NCBI GenBank assembly: GCA_916613615.1
Contig: OU744727.1
Location: 4,432,593 to 4,496,592 of the forward strand
Direction: 5' to 3'
DNA: 64,000 bases
Origin: Steromphala cineraria
Taxonomy: Eukaryota > Mollusca > Gastropoda > Trochida > Trochidae
In this document: one piece after another, positions 24,012 to 33,294 of the stretch
How positions within the stretch are numbered: position 1 is the first letter of the stretch
Layout: each line of letters starts with the position of its first letter
Made by a program: the position numbers and the translations under genes
Notes under the pieces: model-generated
The model's database searches: none
What the model was told of the DNA's origin: nothing
The model's input: only the letters and a program-made list of their open reading frames with translations

Positions 24012-24775
24012 AAAATCCTCCTCCTTCTTCTTCACATCCTTCTTCTTCTTCTTTTTCTTTTCCTTCTTCTTCACATACTTCTTCTTCTCCTCCTCCTTCT
24101 TCTTCTTCTTCTTCTTCACATCCTCCTTCTTCTTCTTCTCCTTTTTTCTTCTTCTTCACATACTTCTTCTTTTTCTTCACATCCTCCTCCTTTCTTCTTC
24201 TCTTCTCCTCCTCCTCCTTCTTCGTCTTCTCTTTTCTTCTTCTTCTTCTTCTTCTTCTCCTCCTCCTTCTTCTTCTCTTCCTTCCTTCTCTTTCTTCTTC
24301 TTCTTCTTTTTCTTCTTCTTCTTCTTCTTCTTCTCCTCCTTCTTCTCCTCCTTCTTCGTCTTCTCTTTTCTTCTTCTTCTTCTTCTTCTTCTTCTTCTTC
24401 TTCTTCTTCTCCTCCTTCTTCTTCTTCTCTTCCTTCCTTCTCTTTCTTCTTCTTCTTCTTTTTCTTCTTCTTCTTCTTCTTCTCCTCCTCCTCCTCCTCC
24501 TCCTTCTTCGTCTTCTCTTTTCTTCTTCTTCTTCTCCTTTCTTCTTCTTCTTCTCCTTCTTCTTCTCCTTTCTTCTTCTCCATCTTCTTCTTCTTCTCCT
24601 TCTTCTTCTCCTTTCTTCTTCTTCTTCTCCTTCTTCTTCTCCTTTCTTCTTCTTCTTCTCCTTCTTCTTCTCCTTTCTTCTTCTTCTTCTCCTTCTTCTT
24701 CTCCTTTCTTCTTCTTCTCCTCCTCCTTCTTCTTCTCCTCCTCCTTCTTCTTCTTCTCTTACTTCTTCTTTTCTT
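24012..24775 (+). repeat. TTC/CTC polypyrimidine tract, about 760 bp
   Basis: Almost unbroken pyrimidine on the plus strand, built from TTC and TCC triplets. TTCACAT interruptions occur at the left and a longer-period order is visible: TCGTCTTCTCTTTTC recurs at about 24222, 24356 and 24507. Serine/leucine-rich (plus) and lysine/glutamate-rich (minus) ORFs here are artefacts of the triplet repeat. Such mirror-type tracts can form triplex DNA and are prone to length change. Confidence 0.92.
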
Positions 24776-24811
24776 TATATCACTATTTCTCTCATTACAG
24801 AGAACTTCTAA

Positions 24812-25171
24812 AAACGTGCTAGGAGGGTTTCTAGGGGGGAATATAAGGTGATGTCAGGAAAATAAAAATTAATGGTTCCAATTGAAAAAAAATGTATTTG
24901 AACTAAATGAAGCAGTAATAATTCAAATATATAATGTAAAGTCCAGCCATGCGATTCCCTTTTCTTACACGACATGAATTAAAGGTGTTCACACAGAAAT
25001 GGCTGCCAATGGATTTTATGTGAATCTATATAACTTGTTCTCTGACTATGGAATGATTGGTTTGTGTAATGAGATTGTTTTACACTATTAAAACAATACA
25101 TTTAGCATTAAAGTACAATTATCAGTGACAAATTTAAAAAATAGAATTTCTAAAAAACGTGTTATTGCCCC
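24812..25171. mobile_element. MITE copy 2, left end damaged
   Basis: From AATATAAGGTGATGTCAGG (about 24840) it follows the copy at 22480-22834 to a right end CGTGTTATTGCCCC with TTAA at 25172-25175. The left inverted repeat is missing. In its place is AAAACGTGCTAGGAGGG, which looks like a right-end fragment, directly beside the polypyrimidine tract. Confidence 0.7.
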
Positions 25172-25175
25172 TTAA

Positions 25176-26035
25176 AGGGTTTGCGCTGAAATTGATTGAT
25201 ATAAATAGTTTATAAAATCAATTTTTTGCATATTTCCCCTGACAAAAAATATTTATTTTACTCAAATACAGTTGTTTTTGGTAAGGCATCCTATTAATCA
25301 ATACAATACAATAATGTGTCATTGAACATGCGAAAACTGCGTAAGTTCATTTTAGTGTGAACAGTTTCTTTATACAAATGAGGGAAGAGGATTATGGTAG
25401 CTTTACTGACAACTGGTAACATGTTCCACTGTTAATAAGACGTTGACACATCTTGACTGACACATCTTGTCTATTCCAAATAAAGAAATTGTGAACAACA
25501 ACTCTATTTTCTAATGTCACTTCTTTGGGATATCTGCAGAACAATACACGAGTAAGAGTGAAGAATTAACGAGTCCATCAACAGAAAGGTATAACACGGA
25601 ATGCTTCACATCCTCGATAATCCAGAGTATACGTTCCTATTATCCACTCTGGAGTATCGAGGATGAGTGTTCCACCAAAGAAAGAAACTGAAGGATTAAC
25701 ATATCCTCAGATGTATCTTGACTATACACATAAAAGACGTTACGATTCAGATGTCTGAGAGTATTTAATTTCATGCTAGACATCTTAATAATGTGCATTT
25801 TTTGTACAGAACTGAATGCATAATACAAAACTTCACAATAGAGCAATTAGAGATCCTGTAGCAGAGTGTTCAACTGAAGAAAAGTTGAAGAAGTTACTGC
25901 ATACTCAGAATCATCTTGAGTATTCACGATCAAGAAACAGAGATTCAGAAACCGTAATGTTCTTACTTATATTTCATTGATCCTAGAGATTTGGGGAGAT
26001 GTATTTTGGTGTAAACCTGAACACTATAACTCTAT
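25176..26035. other. intergenic, no gene seen
   Basis: AT-rich with no supported exon. A short partial repeat (CTGAAG...ATCTTGAGTAT-like phrases) occurs at about 25680-25730 and 25870-25930. Confidence 0.45.
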
Positions 26036-26109
26036 ATGAGAGCAATGAGAGACAAGACGAGCGAGGTCATCTATGAGAGCAATGAGAGACAAGACGAGCG
26101 AGGTCATCT
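26036..26109 (+). repeat. 37-bp direct tandem duplication
   Basis: The unit starting ATGAGAGCAATGAGAGAC is present twice without a difference (starts 26036 and 26073). Confidence 0.85.
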
Positions 26110-26640
26110 ATCAGAGGGAATCACGTTGAGTGCTCCACTGTTTTCTCCTCCACTCACTTGACACTCCAATCAGTCAACATTTCCGGCCTCACACCGTTTC
26201 CGATCGCCATTAGCAGTTTGTCCCATTATTTCCTCAATTGTCCTGCTCATTCCACTAATTAGACAATATTTTCTAATTTCATTTGATAGAGTCAATAAAG
26301 AACGAAGATGACATGAAGATATGATCGCGGTCTCGCGATAACGGGATCTCACCACGTGCACCTGGCATTTCTCGCTTCTGGCCAGGTCACATGACCTCAA
26401 CCGATAGTTTGCGAGAAGTTGTAATGTCCGGTTTGTTCCAAACCCCGCTGAGGTAAATAACGGTTTGGCGATAATAGCTTGGAGTTGTACCCGCACTTCG
26501 AGTTTAAAACAACCATATCGACGCATTCTCTTATCCCTAAAGGCTGTTATGTCACATTGCTTGCAAACAGCTCTGAATTGAGACGTGCACGTGCAAGTTC
26601 ACACGCTGAGTGCGGTTGGAGACTTTTAGCCGAGTCTCTA
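26110..26640. promoter_or_regulatory. GC-richer island with inverted AGGTCA pair and E-boxes (candidate enhancer)
   Basis: Contains AGGTCA-CA-TGACCT at 26384-26397, a perfect palindrome made of two nuclear-receptor half-sites. Nearby are CACGTG and CACCTG E-boxes (26353-26362), several ATTA homeodomain cores (26250-26290) and a GTGCACGTGCA-like stretch at about 26585. ORFs on both strands are overlapping and not protein-like. Confidence 0.33.
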
Positions 26641-28950
26641 ATTTCTAACTGTGTGTTTGTAAAGATGTCGAAATACATGCAAGTAGTTATTAGGGATCAA
26701 ATCATGATGCCTCATTTACTTGTTACATTTCAGTTCAGAAGTCGATTGTTCCGTCAGAGAACGATTGCGTTAATCTAACATTGGGCGTAGAAATTATTGG
26801 TAATTGCAACTTTGAACCTTTTATTTGTTACAGTTACGTTTAATTGCACACGTCATTAACACATTTAAGATGTGATATTTGGAGAAATAACAATCCGGCA
26901 GAACGTTTGGGGATGTATTTGACTTTCCTGGATAATGTTCCTCTTGTTGAAGGATACGTTTTGTGATTGTGTTATCAATTATGTTCTTGTCCCATATCGA
27001 CACTATAATGAACGTTAACAGCAAGGATAGCCAGTGTAGTGCTCATAACAATGACAATATTTCACAATGAATCCACATTATTCTTCATATCTGATCTTAC
27101 TTCGATGACTAAAATCCAGTAATCTTCCAGGCTGAAGTTTGATTTCCTCTACCAACTTAATTTGTCTTTTTACCGCAGATCAAAGTTCAGTGCTGAAGGT
27201 ATTTGGTACATTTCACCCTTATAAGTCTCAGAACCGTCTCAGGTTGTGTCGGCATTATTCTTTCTCTGTAGAGAAGTAACCTGAGGGAGAAAATCTAACC
27301 CCTGGTGTCATAAGAGCAATTCTCGAGTTCCAAGCACATTCACATAGCGTTACAAAACTATCTGCAACGTGTCAGCAAATAAATAAACTACATGCTTTTA
27401 ATCAAATGACGTTACTTTCTTAAGCAAAGGATACTCAAAGTGCATATTAAAATAAATTCTTGTTTTAACAAAGACTTTAGGCTTTAAAATGAATACTGTT
27501 ATAACGAATGACTTTTATCGCATTCAATCAGGTTTCTCCCTTTCAAACCCAGAGGCGAGGTCAGAATTATATGTGAGGAGAGAATATTGACATATCACAT
27601 GGTAATTGAATCAAAGACCACTCGCGTGTATCGTCCTCTGTATAGATCAGTCAAGTTCTATCATTAGATTTCGTCATTTTTTGGCGGGGTGTGACATGAG
27701 TGATTGGTCAGCAATATGACTGGACAAAGTCCGAGTTAAGACTACCCGAAAAAAGACATGAGCCGAGAGCCTTTTGATGGACCTAGCATTGTAAGTGGGT
27801 ACCTGGTGAAGGTTGTCATTTATGTTGCAGTCAAGCGCAGTAAATGACAACTTAGTTAGTGCTAAGATTTATGAATCGATGTTTGAGGTTAACGTATGAT
27901 GAAAATAATTTCAGAATCAATAGAAATAATGAATCTCGACCCTAGGTAATAGTGTGATAAATCTTTAAAGTAAAGTATTCGGCGTCGTTGCGTCCGGTAA
28001 TTCTCCATTTCATTCGATTTGTATCAATTTACATTTAACTAAAATATTTCTACGACTAAATTTTTGAATAACAGAAATTATCTCGACTTGCACAGCAATG
28101 TCGGCTCACCATTGGTCAAAATCGGTCACGTGCCGTAGGTATATTTTGCTATGTTAAACTGGGCCACGCGCTCTCCTAGTAACAAGCAACGACGGAGTCA
28201 AGAGTTATCTCCCTTGCCCTTTGTTCGGTAAACAATGCCACGTTACGCTCGATTGCTGTAACGTCATGTATGCTTGGTGAATTCCCCTACATGCTAAAGT
28301 CATCTTTTTGTAATAAATTTAAACTAAAAGGTATAAGTAAAATGTTCTTCAAATAAAAGATTGGTACCGCTAAAATACATTAGCAAGTCATACGACATCT
28401 CAACGGCATTTTGACCCGCTCACTCGCAGCAAGGTTGGCTATCGACGAGCTCAAGATTCAAATCACGCAAACAGAAAGCACATCTATGAACATCAGTTAA
28501 CTTAAAAGTCACCGCTATTTGTTTATTGTACTCTCAAACCAACCTGTACATTCTGCTATGATGGCTGTCTTATCTATAACTCCGACACTATCAAACTCGC
28601 TCGCCCCCACTCGACAGTCCGCCATGACAGTAACGGGACCTTACGGCCGCTTCAAATCGAATGTGGTGCGAATGCACGAGGTCACGTGACCAAACAATCA
28701 AAATATATGAATGCCCGCATTGCTCGGTATTTTGATTTTTTTTCGTTAATCCTAAATTTCTATCTAGTACCGTGCGCTTCGCTCCGGTACTAGACCATAC
28801 TTTTGGTCATTAACACGATGGTTTAAAAATTATATTTGTAAATACCTAAATAAAAGAGTAACACTGATCTGATCAGACGCCATTTTGGCCAATCCCATCT
28901 TTCAAGTCAGATTTAAAGCATTTAGAAAAGGTGCTCGTCGAGATAAATTC
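26641..28950. other. intergenic with scattered repeat fragments, no gene seen
   Basis: No exon supported. It includes the palindrome GGTCACGTGACC at 28680-28691 and the hairpin TCTAGTACCG/CGGTACTAGA (28763-28772 with 28785-28794). A repeat-like phrase GTTATCTCCCTTGCCC near 28205 recurs in mollusc genomes as far as I recall. Confidence 0.45.
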
Positions 28951-29089
28951 GTTACCATGTGTCCGCGAGTTTGATATGGAGATTTATCATGTGTCCGAGT
29001 TAAATATCAAACTCGAACTTCGTTCTCGTTTGATATTTAACTCGGATACATGATAAATCTCCATATCAAACTCGCGAACACATGGTAAC
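28951..29089. repeat. 139-bp near-perfect palindrome
   Basis: Left arm from GTTACCATGTG to ATATCAAACTCG, right arm its reverse complement ending CACATGGTAAC, with a small imperfect centre around 29014-29026 (AACTTCGTTCT). Arms are about 60 bp with few mismatches, so as RNA or single-stranded DNA it would form a long hairpin. It ends a few bases before the LINE sequence begins. Confidence 0.88.
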
Positions 29090-29090
29090 T

Positions 29091-30860
29091 TATAATATGC
29101 TGATGCTCTGGCTGACTTTTTCATAGATAAGGTGGACAGAATCGTACAGGAGATAACCTCTGTTCACACAGGTAACGATCCTTTGGAGCGAGACGGAGTC
29201 TTCCATGGACGTAAATTATCTGAGTTTGATTACATCACTGAATATCAGCTAAGCAAACTGATACAGGAGGCTCCAAGCAAGTCATGTCGTCTAGATCCGA
29301 TACCGACATGGCTGTTCAAACACTGTCTGCCCACCGTGATAAGTGCAACTTGTTCCATCATAAATTCCTCTCTGCAGACAGGTCATGTCCCAACTTGTTT
29401 TAAACAAGCAAGCATCACGCCAATTTTGAAGAAACCTTCATTGGACCAACTTCTGTTCAGTAACTACAGGCCAATATCAAATTTGAGCTTCCTGTCTAAA
29501 CTCACAGAGAAGGTAGTGTTATCCAAGCTTCAGCATCACATCAAAGAGCACAACCTTTCAGAGCTATACCAGTCTGTATTCAAGAAATCCCATTCAACGG
29601 AAACTGCCCTTGTCAGAGTCTATAACGACATTCTGAGATCCATGGACAAGCAGGAGGTTGTGCTCTTGGTGATGCTGGATCTCTCGGCAGCGTTTGACTC
29701 TATTAGCCATAGTATCCTTCTCTCCCGCCTCCATTATACTTTTGGAATCAGTGGCACAGTGCATAAATGGATAAAATCATATCTAAGTAACAGACCCATG
29801 AATGTCAATGTAGACGGTGTCACCTCTCATCTGAAGACCATTAAACATGGTGTTCCACAAGGTTCCGTACTTGGACCTGCACTCTTTTCTATGTATATCC
29901 AGCCTCTTGGTGATATTATACGGAGCCACTCTCTGCAATTCCATGGTTATGCTGACGACCAGCAGTTATATATCGCCGTCAAACCGTGTTCGGTACTTTC
30001 TGGGCTACATGTGCTGGAGCAATGTATTACAGATGTTCACTCATGGATGACAAGCAACTATCTGAAATTAAATGGAGATAAAACGGAGTTTATCATCATG
30101 GGGACGAAACAGAAGTTGATGAAGGTCCCAAACACCAACCTCATAGTAGACACTGTTTGTATACCTCCATCTCCCCAGGTCAGGAATCTTGGCGTCATCA
30201 TGGACAATTTGATGTCCTGTAAGCAGCATGCCTTGATGACAGCACGTTCAGCAAATTTCCATCTTGCCAACATTGGACGAATACGGAAATATATTGACTG
30301 TGACACATCAAAAACTCTTGTCCATGCATACGTCACCTCGAAGATTGACTATTGCAATTCCTTGGTGTCAGGCTCCTGTACTACTCACCACCTACAACGC
30401 ATTCAAAATAAAGCCGCTCGCATAATAACCCGCACCAAACCCAATGAGCACATATCTCCCATTCTAAGACAGTTACACTGGCTCCCTGTCAAGTGCCGTA
30501 TCATCTTCAAGATCCTCGTCCTAACCTACTCTGCCCTCCACATCAACTCTGCTCCAGTATACTTAAAAGAATTACTCTCAGTCTACACAACCGTGCGAAA
30601 CCTCCGTTCCTCAGATCAGTTGAAACTCTCTGTTCCTGCAGTACACTCAAAATTTGCTGAAGCTGCCTTTTCAGTGGCAGCACCAAAACTGTGGAATATG
30701 TTACCACTGAACATAAAATGTGCCGACTCATTATTGTCGTTTAAGACCTTGTTAAAAACACATTTGTTCAAAGACTGAACTATAGACCTACCATGTGAAG
30801 CGCCGGTGAGCAGGATTCCTGGAACTTAGGCGCTATAGAAATTAATTATTATTATTATAA
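29091..30860 (+). mobile_element. CR1/L2-type LINE, 5'-truncated, intact reverse transcriptase
   Basis: Begins abruptly inside the protein (an open frame from 29096 reads YADALADFFIDKVDRIVQ, with no endonuclease domain) and ends in a short 3' UTR with GGCGCTATAGAAATTAATT and an ATT-triplet tail, as in CR1/L2 elements. The uninterrupted RT frame suggests a fairly recent insertion. No clear target-site duplication was found. Confidence 0.85.
29132..30778 (+). CDS. LINE reverse transcriptase (partial ORF2)
   Basis: About 548 codons from 29132 without a stop. The annotated left edge is a GTG inside a longer open stretch starting at 29096, so this is not a true start. In order: the KSCRLDPIPTWL entry motif; the NYRPISNLSFLSKLTEKVV fingers region; motif A LDLSAAFD (about residue 182); GVPQGSVLGP (about 240); the catalytic YADD (about 273-276, followed by QQLY); and the C-terminal NKAARIITR ... 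LHWLPVKCRIIFK region ending in LLKTHLFKD. All key polymerase residues visible to me are present. The apurinic endonuclease half and ORF1 are absent, so the copy is not autonomous. In a full element it would copy RNA into DNA at the target site. Confidence 0.9.
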   Translation: MDRIVQEITSVHTGNDPLERDGVFHGRKLSEFDYITEYQLSKLIQEAPSKSCRLDPIPTWLFKHCLPTVISATCSIINSSLQTGHVPTCFKQASITPILKKPSLDQLLFSNYRPISNLSFLSKLTEKVVLSKLQHHIKEHNLSELYQSVFKKSHSTETALVRVYNDILRSMDKQEVVLLVMLDLSAAFDSISHSILLSRLHYTFGISGTVHKWIKSYLSNRPMNVNVDGVTSHLKTIKHGVPQGSVLGPALFSMYIQPLGDIIRSHSLQFHGYADDQQLYIAVKPCSVLSGLHVLEQCITDVHSWMTSNYLKLNGDKTEFIIMGTKQKLMKVPNTNLIVDTVCIPPSPQVRNLGVIMDNLMSCKQHALMTARSANFHLANIGRIRKYIDCDTSKTLVHAYVTSKIDYCNSLVSGSCTTHHLQRIQNKAARIITRTKPNEHISPILRQLHWLPVKCRIIFKILVLTYSALHINSAPVYLKELLSVYTTVRNLRSSDQLKLSVPAVHSKFAEAAFSVAAPKLWNMLPLNIKCADSLLSFKTLLKTHLFKD

Positions 30861-31139
30861 ACGCTGTCTTTTACTAGAGATCCATATCAAATATAACAAT
30901 TCTACATATTGTCTTTCATGTTTATGATTGTTTCAAATGTAACATGCTCAATTATAATTTCACGTCGCATGCCACGAAACCAAAGCCCTCTTATTCACGC
31001 TTACCATACGTTTACTTAGAAAGCTCCCACGTCGCAGGCAGGAGGTGTCCATAGCAAACATCCCACCTGTCTACCTGCCGTAAATGATTTCCGATTGTGC
31101 TACCTGCAGACTATCACGTGTTGTCCGTGAGGACACGTA

Positions 31140-31690
31140 CAGGTATTGTGTTTATCAAGTGTTTTGTTTCGTCCGAGTATTGGTAATGAGCAGGACGAGT
31201 GTGGACTGCACTATTCAATAACCTGCAGAACCATGCTGTGTGGTTCACACTGTGGTGGCTAGTATTCAGTATCTCTTCATGGTGGAAACATTGTCTAGAT
31301 GTCTTCATAATGATTTGAGAAAAGATTTATGTGAATTTTTATATCTCGAAAGAGTATAAGAGTATTCAGTGATAGTCTGATCGAATATCACCTCTTGCCG
31401 TCTGGTTCACTTTGTGCTGGCTGATGTTCACTATAGGTGTTTGACCCGATGGAATCACTGGCATAGCTTTGTTTTTATCGTGCTCAATAAAATTTGTAAA
31501 ATTGTAAAATTTGTAAAAATATTGATATTTTAAAATCACAATAGAGGATGGTTTGTATTCAGTGATAATCTGATGGAATATAAACCAATGGTGCTTAGTT
31601 CACCGTGACACTGTGTATGCTAGTGTTTAGTACAAGTGTTTGATCCCTTATGGTGAAAGTATTGCTTTATTTGTTCGACAACATTTTATA
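31140..31690 (+). repeat. degenerate tandem repeat, period about 195 bp, about three units
   Basis: GTATTCAGTGATA.TCTGAT recurs at about 31360 and 31556, with GGTTCAC/AGTTCAC, GTGTTTGA and ATGG...AAAGTATTG-like blocks at matching offsets. A third, poorer copy lies around 31170-31320. Confidence 0.55.
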
Positions 31691-31859
31691 ATTCTATTTT
31701 AATTTTGAATTTATAGAACAGTTTATGTATGATAATTGATAATCTAATCAAACATTAAAGTTCACATAACCACAAACATATTTCAATATTTTCTTTGAAA
31801 TATATGAAAGTCTGATTGCAATATTGTATAGTGCGTAAAAGGTCGCTACTCAAATATGT

Positions 31860-32210
31860 TCAGTTTGGTAATGAAAGCCGTTTTTGAAAGCCACTTTTGA
31901 TGGGCCGCTTAGACCTATCTGGCCACAAACCAGTGAATGCATGACTGGTCACGCCCCCTTTTGTGACGTCATAAACAGAATCAGCCTCGTTATCTATACA
32001 ATCTATCGTAACAATACCAAAGAAAAACCCCAATAAGATTTTGAGAAAATGTTTTCCATTCAGTTAGATAAATGTTTTGACGATGTAACACTACTAAGCA
32101 TTTAGTAATTAAACACTTATTTAGGCGGTATTTCAGTTGAAGTATGTTGCGTTACTCTGTATAGTCCGTTTATTACGTCACAACCACGCGAGTCAGATTT
32201 CACCCCAGAT
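31860..32210 (+). repeat. dispersed repeat fragment, partner of 10375-10520
   Basis: TTTAGGCGGT, GTTGCGTTACTCTGTATAG and an ACGCGAGT tail match the reverse complement of 10375-10520. This copy appears longer on its left, including TGACGTCATAAACAG at about 31960. Confidence 0.5.
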
Positions 32211-32287
32211 ATGACTCTCTTTGAACATGTTTAGGACCATACGGACCTAACCAATTTACGAAGAATAGTCGACCTTCTACACTTTTT

Positions 32288-33294
32288 ATGCCCCAGCCAT
32301 ATATGGCAGGGGCATATTGGATTACCCTCGGTTGGCCGTACGTCCGTACGTACGTAACCACTCTATACAGGATATTGTTTATCCACTTCTTCTCAAAATC
32401 CATTCAACAGATTTAATTGAAATCGCGCACATGGCTTTGAGGCATCCTATGGGTGTGCATCTCATATTTTGTTTTTCAATTTTTGAATTCTTTTCAAATT
32501 TCTGACATGTTGAACTTAGGTGAATTTTGGGGCAAGTGAAAGCTCAATCTCATTAAAATGATATCTTAATTGCTTCACTACGTTACATGCGTAGCGTAGT
32601 GTAGCAAATAGATCATATTTTAATAAGATTGGTGAAAGCTTATAGTAGTGTGATAGGGGGTGTTGTTTATCAACTTTTCCTCAAAAACCGTTCAATGGAT
32701 TTAATTTAAATTGCACACATGGCTTATAGGCATCCTAAGGGTGTGCATCTCATATTTTGTTTTTCAATTTTTGAATTTTTTTCAAATTTCTAAAATGTTG
32801 AACTTAGGTGAATTTTTTTGCAAGTGAAAGCTCATAGTAGTGTGATAGGGGGTGTTGTTTATCCACTTCTCCTCTAAAACCGTTCAATGGATTTAATTTA
32901 AATTACACACATGGCTTATAGGCATCCTAAGGGTATGCATCTCATATTTTGGTTTTCAATTTTTAGTTCTTTTCAAATTTCTGACATGTTGAACTTAGGT
33001 GAATTTTTTTGCAAGTGAGAGCTCATAGTAGTGTGATAGGGGGTGTTGTTTATCCACTTCTCCTCAAAAAGTACTGGATAGACTGCTCTATTCTTCCAAA
33101 CGTGTTTTATAGGTATCCTAAAGGTGTGTACCTTATATAATGTTTCGGAAATTTTTAATTTTCTACATTTTAATGGATGTTTGAACTTAAATTAAGCTAA
33201 ATATGTGCATCTCTTTTTAAATTCTATGGTTGAAAACATTGAGAGCTTTTTTATTAGCTGGGGCATCTGTGTCCCATGGACACAAATTTTCTAG
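32288..33294 (+). mobile_element. non-autonomous element with 192-bp tandem core (Helentron-type architecture)
   Basis: Left end ATGCCCCAGC (32288-32297), exact reverse complement GCTGGGGCAT near the right end (33257-33266). A GTAC/GTCC microsatellite lies at about 32338-32356. Core units mark TGTTGTTTATC at 32661, 32853 and 33044 (192 and 191 bp apart), and the first unit is lengthened by an insertion. Outside the right repeat is the hairpin TGTGTCC-CAT-GGACACA (33268-33284), then AATTTTCTAG. The order of parts is the same as in the elements at 7743-10335, although the sequences are unrelated. There is no coding capacity. Confidence 0.7.
32545..32631. mobile_element. 87-bp foldback insertion inside the 192-bp array
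   Basis: Found only in the first core unit. Flanked by GTGAAAGCT on both sides (32536-32544 and 32632-32640), a 9-bp target-site duplication. The two halves are inverted copies (AATCTCATTAAAAT with ATTTTAATAAGATT, TTGCTTCACTACG with CGTAGTGTAGCAA) around a short centre, as in a hairpin MITE. Confidence 0.72.

Noticed and set aside
23972..24811. 279-codon Ser/Leu/Phe ORF and antisense Lys/Glu ORFs
   Set aside because: Pure translation of the TTC/TCC tract.
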